Shown piece after piece: positions 10,401-23,927 of a DNA stretch of 64,000 nucleotides (the stretch's first letter is position 1; every line of letters begins with the position of its first letter). Origin of the DNA: Ridgeia piscesae (Eukaryota; Annelida; Polychaeta; Sabellida; Siboglinidae); contig JAODUO010000126.1 of assembly GCA_025642075.2 (NCBI GenBank), positions 547,001-611,000 on the forward strand, written 5' to 3'. Made by a program: the position numbers and the translations under genes. The notes beneath the pieces are model-generated. The model saw only the letters and a program-made list of their open reading frames with translations. It did not search any database and was not told the origin of the DNA.

Positions 10401-13400
10401 AATAATGATGACAGTGTATGTTGTGTCATCAAATGTTTGAACGAACAAAACAGTTTATATTTTTATCCCATTTTCTTTGTACATCCAATGCTTTACAAAC
10501 TACATGAAACTCACCTGCGTTCGCTTACCATGCGTATTTATTCATGAACAGTTATTCATGCTCATGACCACATCTCTCGAGTGTCGAGTAAAGTCATACA
10601 CAACTTTCCAGTAACGTTTTTCATCGACTGATAAAGTAATGCTAGCCGTGTAATCAATTCATGACTTGACAATGACAACTCCCTAGAGTTTCCAACTCCC
10701 ACCAGGGGTGGAATAAAGAACGACTCACGCACATGGTGTACACTAGCGAGACAGGAACGGTTCAAGGTCATCTCAATGACATCAGAGCGTCTGTGATGGC
10801 CACTTCAGATAACGTCTCATCAGTTTACGCAGCACCAACAGCAACAGATTAAACTCATTTGTGGTGTTCTTTCAAGGGCGGAGCAACCGCACACCCATTT
10901 ATCTCACTTCCAGGCACCTGCTGCATTCCATAGACCAGTCACAGCTGTGGAATGACGTCATCGTACCAGGAGGTGGATTCTGTAAAATGCATGCACGCAC
11001 GCACACAGTAGAAAGTGGAAGTAGTGGTGAATGCACTGGCTCTGAGGATATTTAGGCTTTTCGCAGCAGACAAAATGGAAAGTCAAAACTCAAAAGAGTT
11101 GATTTTTCATCAAAATTTTCTAAATTAAAATAATTTTTAAATATTAATAAATGCAGGGGGTGGTTTAAACATATTTACAAACGACACAGGAAGTTGAAAA
11201 GTGTCCATAAGATTCTAATTTAAGCCTTTAGGATTCTTGACTGGTGCCAAAAGATGATTGCCCCCAACTTATATTACTTTTTATTAAGACCGTTGGTTAA
11301 TATAATTCTGTTTTATCTATGACATCATCTGTTGCATATTGTTAAGATAAACAAATAATTGCCCCAATACGTGTTAAAAAAAGTTGAAGCATTTCAGTCC
11401 CCTCTAACTTTATTTACTTTCTGAGGTATGAACGCAGGACACAAAGTACTTGAGTGGTCCCAGACACTACAATATACAGTCGTAATAATTACTGTATTGT
11501 TCTATGTCGTCTCCAACCTGTCTGGCAGTTTTTGCTGTACTAAAAACATTCCGATTGCATCATATATATTTCTCCATCAAACTCTGATGATTGTTTCACC
11601 GTTGTTTACTTTAGAGATCTGTTCACTGCCATTCATCAGTGCTTCCATCTGCAGATTACCTTTCTATGGCCGTCTGCATTGGGCCAATGATGAAAGATTA
11701 CATCTCATGCCCAGCCTCTGGAAATTACAGACTAGACATGAATCCTGCGTGCGGTATGCGTAATGTAGTGTTTGCGAGATAAATCCCACCGCTGCCACCA
11801 ATTGTAGCATTTGCGAGATAAATCCCACTACCAATTGTAGCGTATGGCGCGAGTGGTTGGCACAGAGGCGTCTACTGGCAGATTCGGGCATACGTTCACT
11901 CATTCTAACCACAAACCAATATATATATAACTTTTCCACAGTTTATTACATAAAAATTCTAACAGTACAAATCTAAGAAACTAGCTAAAATACACCAACA
12001 ATTAAACAAATACAAAGTCTGACAAACATGACAGCGTTGACAGCGTGTAGGATACGCGGTCAGTAGGTGAATTCCCCTGTCATGTCACTACTGTCACTTA
12101 TGACGTACTGGACGGTGTTTCAGTACTGTACTGTACTGTACTGTACTGTACTGCACTGCACTGCACTGCACTGCACTGCACTGCACTGCACTGCACTGCA
12201 CTGCACTGCACTGCACTGCACTGTACTGTACTGTACTGCACTGCACTGCACTGTACTGTACTGTACTGTCTGCACTGTTTGTACTGTACTGTCTGCACTG
12301 TACTGTACTGCCTACTGTACTGTCTGCACTGTACTGTACTGTCTGTACTGTACTGTACTGTACTGTACTGTACTGTACTGTACTGTACTGTACTGTACTG
12401 TACTGTACTGTACTGTACTGTACTGTACTGTACTGTACTGTACTGTCTGCACTGTCTGCACTGTACTGTACTGTACTGTACTGTACTGTACTGCACTGCA
12501 CTGCACTGCACTGTACTGTACTGTACTGTCTGCACTGTCTGCACTGTCTGCACTGTCTGCACTGTACTGCACTGTACTGCACTGCACTGCACTGCACTGC
12601 ACTGCACTGCACTGCACTGCACTGCACTGCACTGCACTGCACTTGACAGAATATCTCTGCCACAGGGAGCTCTTAGAGCGGCATGTCCCAAGGTAACAAC
12701 TCAGTGTTCCCGGGCAGCAAGCCCCAGTATAGTTTGCCCAATATGACACACACAGTATATGCTGTGACAGTAAGCCTGTCATAGGGCGCTCTGGAGCGGT
12801 GTGTCCCGGGGTGAACAACTGTGTGTTCCCCCGGCAATACGCCCCAGTAGTCTCCTCTCAGAGTAAACAACCCTCCTTGTAATTATATAATTCTTAGCCT
12901 GCATACATGGCCTAGGAGCCCTAAATATATCAGTATGTGTAAATACATGTATGTTATCCCAGAGCAATTTCTACACATACAAAGTGCCTTTCAAACTACT
13001 GTCTACGACCAAGGACAGAGTCAGCACAGCAAGAGCTGTTGTAACACCCGTGTAGCGTGACCGGTAACATGTGTTACTTTTCTCTGAAGACAAATATCTG
13101 TGTTGTGTAAACTGACAAAAAGCAAGAGTTTAACCCTACCCTATGATGCTAACGTTTACCCTAAACAATGTTAAATGCAATAATCAATCATCAATAAAAT
13201 GATGTAATACATGATAAAGAAGCACAGGGCTGTATATAGATAAGTGTGGTTTCTAATAAATGAAACCTATTTAAATAAGCATATACTTTGGTAATGTGTA
13301 ACTAACCCATTGACACTGCTCGGTAATTATACTACTAATGATATAAAGGTAAAGGTAAATTTTTATATAGCGCAGTATCCATAACCTCAGGACTGCTCAG

Positions 13401-16400
13401 AGCGCTTTACACTTTAAATTAATATTGAAATTATTTTGCTGGTTGTTTTTTAAATGCATAGATTACAAATATTATCAATTTATTTATTTATTTGGTGTTA
13501 TATATATATATATATATATATATTATGTATTATATGATGGTGTAGTTAGTTTGGCACAATTCAAGTGGCTTGATCAGAAGTAGTTAACCTTCGAAGGAGA
13601 GCTGCCATAGTTTGATTGATGGTACAGGGTATGTGACGTTTAGGTTATATAAGGTTAATGACTTTGGTAGTGCATGTAATGTAAAGGTTATTAAGTTAAA
13701 AAGTTGTTAGTCCGTGTAATATAAAGGTTATCAAGTTAATGACTTGGTAATGCATGTAACATAAAGATAAAAAAATTGGTGATGTGGTAGTATAAGGAAT
13801 ATAAAAGCTTAATCACTGTGATGTAAAAAATGTATATTACTTCATGATTTTTATGGGGGAAATAATATAAACATATTATCAGGTCAACCATCGAGTGGAT
13901 TCAGATTTCTTAAATGTTAAGATAACTGTAGATTTTTTAGCTCAAACGATTATAATACTCTCCACCCCTTGTACTCTGAGATAAGCACACATTCATCCTG
14001 TCCCACTCCAGTCAATAAGCCACTAAATTAGACGATTCATCGCAGCTGCTTCTAAAATACATCAACATTGTTATAAATAAACCATCAGGAGGGTCTAACG
14101 AAGTTGTTTGCCTGATGTAACTGGTGTTGTAATTCATTTAGGACTGTGGGTCCATTACCTAAAAGCCTGTGTGGCCTCTAATTGTGTTCTCTGTGAATTC
14201 GGATGATAGAAAGTGCAGTAGCCATGCAAAACACTGCCACGTCGCAATGAAGAAAATGTTAGTTTTGTTCATTTAGATGTAGCTCATTGTCAGAATGCGT
14301 CATCTTCGGAAACGACGCACGTTAGTCGTAGATAATCTGATAAGATACCACAACACAAAATAATTTTACTGTTTTTGCATGCGCCTTTGCAGAAATGCTG
14401 TCAAATATTGATGGGAGTCGAGTCAAGGCAGGTTTAATCTAAATGAGATCAACGTCAGTCAGATGACCTATCAGTAATTCGTGCACGACCCTGAACTGAT
14501 TTGTGTCAGCGTATTCAACATTGTTGGTTGAAGAAATTAATCTACTGGCGGACATCTGCGTCTTTGTACGAGTTCATTTCTAGGATGTCAGTCACATGTG
14601 GTCGCATTTGGCTCTCACTGTCATCCACACATGGGCCCGGTGTGTATTTGACATGAGCACTTTCAATCAAATATAGACCATATGATCAATGCGTTATCCT
14701 TGCAGCTCTTGAGCCAATGCTTCAATAGTCGGTTGTGATTATTTGTAGGTCTGTTTGGAAGACAATTCTGACTACGATAATCGGTCATTGCAGTTACACT
14801 TATTGTGATGAATAATTGATTAGGAAAATCAATTATTCTGCAAATGATTTACATTGATTGTATGGATTGTGTGAAGAAATTAAATTATACAGCTTAAATG
14901 AAGCATACCCGAACCCGATGTTTCAGTGCATTTTAAAGTGACCCGCAGCGATCTTTTTGTGTATAATTAATTTTTATTAGTGTAAAAAAGGCAGATGAAA
15001 ACCAGTGAGACTAATGTGACGTTTTGGGATGGTCCTGTTTTGTTGGACCTAGTATCATAACTGTGCATGTAACGTAGTATATTTTCATCATCCTTACTCA
15101 CCCAGCAGAACATTACAGATCATGATATTTGTGTCTTTTCAGCACATACTACTACCGGGGTACTACTGTAGTCTGTTATTGTACATGAAAGTCTGGGCAT
15201 TGCAGTTTAAAGTCACATACTTATTGACTTTCTAGGTTTTGCATAACATCGCTGCTAAAACGAAATATTGCGCCAAAGGCTAGTGGGTGTAAGCTAAAAC
15301 CGTGCAGTGACATGTAAATAACCACCAACAATCATAAATAACAGTTATGGTTTGTGCAGCACAGCGGCTGTCATGTAGGTCACATCCTACATCGTAAATA
15401 AATACAGAGACAATGTCCCATGTCATTGTCAAACACTGTGTCATACATTTTGGAAGCTGGAGGCTTTATTAATAGATTCATATTTATACAAAACATTTGT
15501 GTTACAGTGCAATCTGTGCAGTCGCAACGTCTGGTATAGATGTCATTTTTATTTGCAGCTTTGCTTTTAGTAAGACAGTATGCTACAGACATGGTGGATA
15601 CACAGCAGTATTTTGGCAGTCGCCAACAGTCACTGTTCACAGAGGCTCAGATGTGACTGGTGGGAAATGTCTAGTGTGAAAGGGAAGCAATTAGCCTTGG
15701 TCAACCACTGAATTGGGACTTGTCCCAGGACTGGCAGTGAAGGAGGCTGTCACTGAATGGACATCATTACGGGAGCACTTTGTGTATGGGCAGTGTGACT
15801 GACTCAGGTCCCAGCGGAGACTGCCTCTCCTGCCGGCCAACCTGGTTTCACATAAACCGGGGCGGGGCGCTGTGAACTCATAAAACATAGAGGAATGCTA
15901 TAAAATCAGTACCAACGCTGCCCGCTTTTCTATCGAATGTCCAAATCCGTTGTGTGAAAATTATTTATAGTGTAAATAAGCCCTAAATAGACACCAGTGT
16001 AAAGACCATCCCATTATTGAGGCCATTTCAAAGTGTAAGCACTTCTGTATTATATTACTCTAGCTGCTATGGCTGGACAAAGCACATGTCCACTATACTC
16101 TAAATACTTTATGGCTGATTTCATTGCTTTCCACGTTGTTTCAAACTACTTAATTTACTCACTGGACGACCCATTGTTGCCACTGGGTGAATAACGTTGC
16201 ATTCCATATTGTTTTCAGTTGTCAGTTCCTGCTTCGTAATTCCCTAACAGCCGTGGCTGGTCAACTCAGGTTTCTTCCCTTCACACTTTCTCTATCGTTT
16301 CTTTCCTCGTTTTTCATTTCCTGGAGTTTTATCTTCCACACATTCATCATCACGCCTGATTCCTCGACGCCTTGTGCGATTGGTCGTTCCTGACATCAGT

Positions 16401-19400
16401 TTGTGTGTCCATGCGTGCGTGTGAACGCGACAAATGACGGCTGCAAAGACGACGCCATCCATCTGTCTAGTCTCCACTGGGTCCCGTTTTGGCCCGCATT
16501 CACAATTTCCTTTATTACGTATTCTGTCCAAGTCATCGTCACTGGCCGCCACAACACTGATGGATGTTGATAAAGTCACTCAGTACGAGCTATTACGACA
16601 CAATCCGTGTAATTTTTTATCTGGTCTGTCAAGGTTATGTGAGTACCCAATAGGTTGCCTAACAGTTGTTGTAACAGTCTTTAAAGTTCTTCAGTGCTGC
16701 AGTATTTTGTGTTGTCTGTGATGAGACGTGGGATGTTGGGTGAAGTCTGGGTAAGAGGATCTGAATCAAATGTGATGTTGAACAAGTCTGGGCTGGCTGG
16801 ATAAAGACTAATGGAATCAGGGAAAAGTTTTGTATATTGGTTTGAGCAATGTTACAACAGCGTGGTCTTTCTGTCAGTTCAGAATTGTTTTAAATATTTT
16901 TCGTCTGTTAATAGTAACAGGGAGTCAGTCAGTCGGTCAGTCATTTGGTCAGTTAGTCAATCTGTCAATCTGTCAATCTGTCAATCTGTCAATCTGTCAA
17001 TCTGTCAATCTGTCAATCTGTCAATCTGTCAATCTGTCAATCTGTCAATCTGTCAATCTGTCAATCTGTCAATCTGTCAATCTGTCAAAACAAAAATCAG
17101 TGTTAACAAAGGGATGGAAGATGTACTGTAGGTGCCACTACACTGGACACTGGACACTGGACACTGGACACTGGACACTGGACACTGGACACTGTACACT
17201 GGACACTGGACACTGGACACTGGACACTGGACACTGGACACTGGACACTGTACCCACGTCCCATCTGCACAAAATGTCAGCAGACAGATTATATCTATTG
17301 GCTCAATCACTCTGACCATCACTCTCTTGTAGAAAACTGACCTTATCAAGGAAAAATAGCACACCTGCATCGAACACATCAATGTTCTTAGAACCCAAAC
17401 AATGGGCTAGGTGTTCAGCTGTGTGTAGGTAATGTACGTAATGCAGATAAAATCAAGATAATTATTTACATTTATCAAGAGGATTATTTGTATTGTATTA
17501 TTTGTTTTGATTTTCATAGCACGAAAGTTGATGTTGCATCGCTGGTCACTATTAACTTTCCCACTGACAGCTATGTTAGCATTTTGCCAGATTGTAAGGC
17601 ATCTGTTTCGATCATATATCTGACATTTCTACACCACTGCAGCCTCACTGTCTTACTTACTTCCTGCTCCTTTACACACAGTTTCCATGACTATTTAACA
17701 AAATACACATGCTTTTCAGCAGGCACGTGTGTCATGTCAGTAAAATGGCAAAAATGTAACTCTGCTAATTACACTTCTTTAAAATAAGCCTCATTTCATC
17801 ATTAGTGTATAGTAATGTGCAGCATCCACTGCACCCACTTCCCTAAAGATGTATTTCAAATATCACTGATTTCTAGGTTACTGTGTTTTTTTATAACACA
17901 AGAAGGTTAACTGTGATCTGACCCCAGTTAGAAATGTGATCTGACCCCAGTCAGACATGTGATCTGACCCCAGCTAGACATGTGATCTGACCCCAGTCAG
18001 ACATTTGGTCTGACCCCAGCTAGACATGATCTGACCCTAGCTAGACATGTGGTCTGACCCCAGCTAAACATGTGATCTGACCCCAGTTAGACATATGATC
18101 TGACCCCAGTCAGACAGGTAATCTGACCCTGTCAGATATGTGATCTGACCCCAGTTAAACATGTGATCTGACCCCAGTTAGACATATGATCTGACCCCAG
18201 TCAGACAGGTAATCTGACCCCAGTCAGATATGTGATCTGACCCCAGTTAAACATGTGCAGCTAATGCTTTCTGCTGGTGAATAATTACCATGTTAAACAT
18301 GTTTGATGAGTGGCGAGTGTCAGGTCCTGTTATTTCCGAGTTCAGACGTGTAATGTGAATTGATGTGACAGGCACTGTGTGAGCTTTGCGTGTAGAAATG
18401 GAAATAAATCAATGTGATTAACAGTATTAGTTACGGCATCTTCAAATTCGTTTGCATTTTAACACAATCAAACTGGAGTGATGTTTAATACTGTTTAAAT
18501 TTGCAATGACGTCTACATGTGTATGCCAAATGAGTATTTTTGTATATAAATTGGTGTATGGCCAGCTTTATAGCTTTTTCTTTAATTGTGTCTCAGCAGC
18601 CTTTCATAAATTGTATCAGCCTATATTATGTGATGATTGATGCACAGAGAAAACGTTGTGACTTATTTCTCTCAGGCCACAGATTAATTGAAACTGTTTT
18701 ATGGTAATGAAAGAAAAAAGTATCCACATTTCCCACTTCATACACTCCACGTGAAATCATTGAAATGCTAAATAATAAGTAATGTTGATATGATGTATGG
18801 ACATAAAGAGCAGCAGTCAAACGGTCACAACCTGCTGATGAATCATTCTTTTCATTAGTGACAAATTTGTCATTTGGTCTTTGCAATACACTTTTTCTAA
18901 ACTTAAAGAAATTATGGTTGACTCACTGAATTGTTAAATGTGGGTGGAGAATGTTACAATCAGTATTTAGCCAACATTTATGGCTGTTTTTTTGGTATAT
19001 GGATGAAGGCATGCGTGTGCGTGTGCATGTGTGTGTGCATGTGCGTGCGTGCGTGCATGTGTAGTAGTGCACATGTTTTCGTGTGAATTTTTCAGTTCAT
19101 ATTGTTCTGAATGCAAGACAAGATTCAATTTATCCACTTAAATGAAAACATCATCCACAACCTTTCTAGTTTGACAGTGCCTGAATATAATTATATCCAT
19201 CAAAGCAGCAGGCATGACATAGCTTTATGCAGCGACCCATCCACCCGTCATTTGGACAGGTATAAACCATTGTGGACAGGTAGAAATATGGGTGGACGGG
19301 TAAATAAAATGAACGAGCCAAAAATTTAAATAAAAAGTTCCAAAACCATAGATATTGTCAGTTATGCCTTAGAAGTGAGCGCAAATGGTGTCACATGTGT

Positions 19401-22400
19401 GTTTGTAGTACATTTAAGGTCATCAGACACAATTTAAAATTTGTAAACTGGCTTAACAGTTAACATCCATGTGTCCACCAAATCATGTGTGACGAGAGAC
19501 ATGATGGGAGAAAACCTTTTCCCCAAATCCCACTTGATTCAGGCCCTGTTAGATCCAGACTTTGTCCAACATTGTATTTGATCCAGATCCACTTATCCAG
19601 ACTCTATCAACCTCTGGTTTAATCCACATTTCCTGCTTCACACACTGCACGTGAAATCCAGGCACACTTACCTCGGCCTTCCCGCAAGAACGTCGAGGCC
19701 GACCACTTAAAGCAGCCGTCAGGAAATGAGAAATCAGTCATGTGCATTTATACAGGATGACGGATCGATGGCGAGAATGAAGCATTCAGCGTAATTCTGA
19801 CTAATGTAGGTGTGTGCAATGACGACTGTCGTTTCAAGTGTTACGTTGCCGCAGAGATTCATTAGATTCTCCGGTCAACCCCGATATGATGCAACTGCTA
19901 AATGCAGCATTCAGACGAACTAATGCATGTCTTCTGTCGCATGCGAGACGTCGCTGCTGATCCTCTGTGCGTGTGTTCAACTTTCACGATCTTTGATCTG
20001 CGGTGGCAGACCCTAATTTTGTTAAGAACGGATGTATAATTGCATAAACATTGACCCATGTGAGTGGTGAGGAGGGACGTCGCAGGCCAGGGGACATCGC
20101 GGGGCCAGTGCGGAGAGTTCAGTTCTCTCAGTAGCGATGGCGGCGACGGCGTTAGAAATCGATGTAGTTATTTCCAGTGTGAGAAGTTATATGTTGAAGT
20201 AAACAATTGTAGCACTTCTAATACTGCCTGTATCCATGAAAAGTTAAGCTCCTAAGTACAACAAACAAAATCATTTGGTGTAAGCGTAAACAGGGACAGG
20301 TAAAAGTTGTTGTTGGAGCATGGAACCACTGGAAAGTTATGGTGGAAAAGCAGTTTCAAACAAACATATTTTGATTTTTTGGGGACAAAATGTGGCTGTA
20401 ATTTCAGTATTTTTATTGCACATATGCCATTGTTGAGCTTAGTTTTATGTAAAAAATTTGTTTGGAAACGGATGCTCTTAAGGCCCTAGAGATACCAGAG
20501 AAATGTTAACTAAGTACAGTGTATGTTGGTTGTTGAGTAGAAAGAGTCTGGTATGTTATGTAGTAACAGTTTTCCCAGAAGTTGATATGTGTTAGTCTGA
20601 CCACATTTTAATTAATTGTAATTTAAATTTGTATGCCGTTCAGTGTTCTATTAATTTACTGGACTTAATGTTTCATCAAATATTAATGTGTGCATCTATT
20701 GTGTTGTTAAGTCTCTATGGATACAAAACAAAACACACTTATTGTTACACATTTACTGTTACACACTTACTGTTACACACTCCACCATAATTCTTCAGTA
20801 TCAGTTTGTAAATGTTTCAGCGTGGGCATGCGTAATGTGTCTTGCTCTCAGATTGCAATTCACAGTGATTTTAATAATTCAGCACATTAATTTGCCAGAT
20901 CACGTCTTTCTGCTGATTGCTGTTATAATGACTCATCAGTGTTGGAGGCTGGAGACATTGCTGTATTGCCATGCCAGTTCATAACATGGTAACATTCTTC
21001 TCAGCTACACTCTACAATCTTCAGTGAATTGACCTGTATGTACGACATGCTAATTCAGGATTCTTGTATGCCTTAGCCAACTAGTCAGGCTTTTTCAGAA
21101 CCTGTCATCAATCATTCAAGTCAAAGTGTACATTTAGTAGCCAACTGACAATGTGTTATCAGTTGGCTGCTAAATTTACACTTTACTTAACTTAGTTTTA
21201 TTATGTAGGATGCACAATGGGGTAGGAAAACAAAGTATATGTTCGTATTGTATGTATGTTAATGTCACAAAATAAAACATTCTTCATGCATTTTAATGTT
21301 ACGTCGTAATACACTTTCATACTCTTACACTTTTCTTCAAGTTTTCCTTTGTTCAGAGGGGACACAGTCTCCTGGGATAAGAGGCAATGTTTTATGGTAA
21401 ACATACAATAACTACCACAGGTAGTTGAGTTTGGGACCCCGAACACTGCCATGTTAAACAGGTGTAATAATACATACACTACCATGTCTAGACCACAAAG
21501 AAATGTTTACTTGCCAGCTTAGATTACACACGCATTCAAGTGTATTGTTGACAAAACAGCTGTGAATGTCAGTGCCTTGCAGATATGGTTGTTATTTGAA
21601 TGGTTGGCAGTAACTGTTCAAGTAAATAGAATCATACGTGCTTGGAGAAAAACTTGTCTGAAGAAAATTCAGAAAAAATTGTGTGTGAAAACATAATAAT
21701 TACTTGTGTTAGAGTTAAACTGGATTTGTTCTTAAGAAATGTGGTTCTTTTTGAAAATTCTGGTTTCTTGCTGTTGTTAAATAGTCATGTCACTCAAAAA
21801 TTAAACTTATTTCCAAATACTGTTTGGAAAATGTAAATGTGTTGTGTCCATGAAATGTTGTCCACTGATATAAGTTGTCAATCGTGAAGCTAAAATACTT
21901 GCATGAGGAGGATATATATTCAACTGAAATCAATAGCAGATCTTACATTTGAACTTTCTTAAAAAAAGAACCATCTTAGAACATGCCAACATGGACACAT
22001 ATGTGTGTGTGCCTGAAATTGTAGCCACTAACAAAAGTTGTTTTTCAGAGAGTTGAGAGACTCAATTGAGAAGGACAACCCTGCCATGGATGCCCTCAAG
22101 AAGAAGCTGGAAGACGCCAACCACAAGTTGAAACGGATGGCCCTGCTGCGGTCGTCGGCAGAGAAGGCCGAGCCCAACCGGGCAGCCAATGAACTCTTCC
22201 CTCCGGTCAAGGACATCCCACAAGGGGAGTCAGGTGGGGGCATTTGAATTCTAGAAATATAACAGTATTTAACGAGAAAATTGTATTTTTATCCCTGGCA
22301 TTAGGCAGAGGCAGTATTGGTAGAATGACTGATAAGAATATAATAATAGTTTGTTATGTCCTTAATGAATTATGTATACTATAGAACCATGCTTTATGGG

Positions 22401-23874
22401 CACCTTGGTATTAGAACCACCCCGTAATTAAGGTCACCTTAGAAGAGCCGTAAACTGTTTCAGTAACAATAAAGTATAGGAAATTGTTTGCTCATTTTAG
22501 GGTTTTGTACAATATTTAGCAAAATTGTTTTACCTATTTACATAAACAAAATGTTAGTAATATATTTGACGTATAATAACTGCAGATTCCAGCCAAAAAT
22601 ATTTTGGATGGAGCATTGTGTGAGGTAATTGTTATAAGCGCACAAACACTGGCTTCTTTCCTGGAATCCCGTAAGACCTGGATTTGTTTCAGTAGCAGTA
22701 GCAAATTAATGCTTTCTGCTCGACAGCAATTCTCGTGAAAAAGTAACTTGAATTTTAATAAAAAGGTAGCCGGTGTCAGACAGAACATGGGGCCCAGGGG
22801 TCCATATTCCATCCAGCAAACCTGGGAGTTTATGATGCTGAGCAACTGCGTAACTACATTTGAGTTTTAGCTTATGAAATATGTGGGCTATTTGCAATAA
22901 GTAACACTTTTATTGTGCCAACAATAACATTATTAGTTACGTTGAGCACACATCTGAGTGACAATAAACTACCATGCAAGTGTCTACGTCAAGGTCGTTG
23001 CAGTAGTGCTGCCACATACTTTATATATTTTGTTTCAATAAAATCATCAGATAAACTGTTAATTTATATTTAATGAATCCAGTTAAAATGTGCCCAAAAT
23101 TAGTAGGAAGTATTCTTCACTTCAAAAGGTGCAATGTGCAACACTTAAGGTGAATTATGTGATGCTTTTAACAAAAATGAGAAGTATTTTAAGCTGTTCA
23201 TTCAGTACTTCTGTATCCATCGACAAACCCAATTTGTAACTGGATAACTGTGTTGAGGAGATTGTTTGGTAGTGTTTGTTTAATTAATCTGTGATAGCTC
23301 ATTTGGTAGAAAGAGCTGTGTTCATTTGAACTTGGGACTGTTTCACTAAGACAGAGAACTCTTAAGGAAAAGTCATCATTAAACAAACTCTAGCTAAATC
23401 AAATGAGTTTTTTCAAAATGCAAATATCCACTGGGTTATTACCAAGGACACTATTTCTATGACACACCTTTGATGGTTGGTGTTGACAATTTTAGGTATT
23501 CAAGATTACTGATAAGGATTAAAAATTATTTTAAGTGCAAAATCAGGTTTAAACACTCTTAACAATGTCAGTGAAATGGTCTGCCAACGAGTTCCTTCTG
23601 TTCTGTGTAAGAACTTATCTTCTCCTTTTTGTGCCCAATTCCAGTGTGAAGATTGTATACGATGCCAGTGTTTTGTTGAGCAGGTACGAATCTACCTCGT
23701 GCCTCGTTTGAGCGGCAACGGAGGCAGGTAGAGAATGGCGTGTTGGAGATGTGGTTTTACCTGCGCTCCCAGCTCAGCATCCTTCAGAAGAAGAACGCAG
23801 ACAATGAGGTCGCAGCTGACGTCGTCAAGATTCTAGAGAACGGTGGCGATCATCACCAGTGAGTGACTCTTACT

Positions 23875-23927
<53 letters not shown>

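Larger units (their letters stand above)
9666..13394 (+). repeat. Tandem segmental duplication, copy 2 (3729 bp)
   Basis: Same order of parts as copy 1: 24-bp array at 10154-10389, pentanucleotide array at 12122-12643. It is longer mainly because the pentanucleotide array is about 110 bp longer. It has gcgttcgc at 10518 where copy 1 has gc. The SINE tail at its end continues into unique sequence, so this side is ancestral. Confidence 0.97.
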
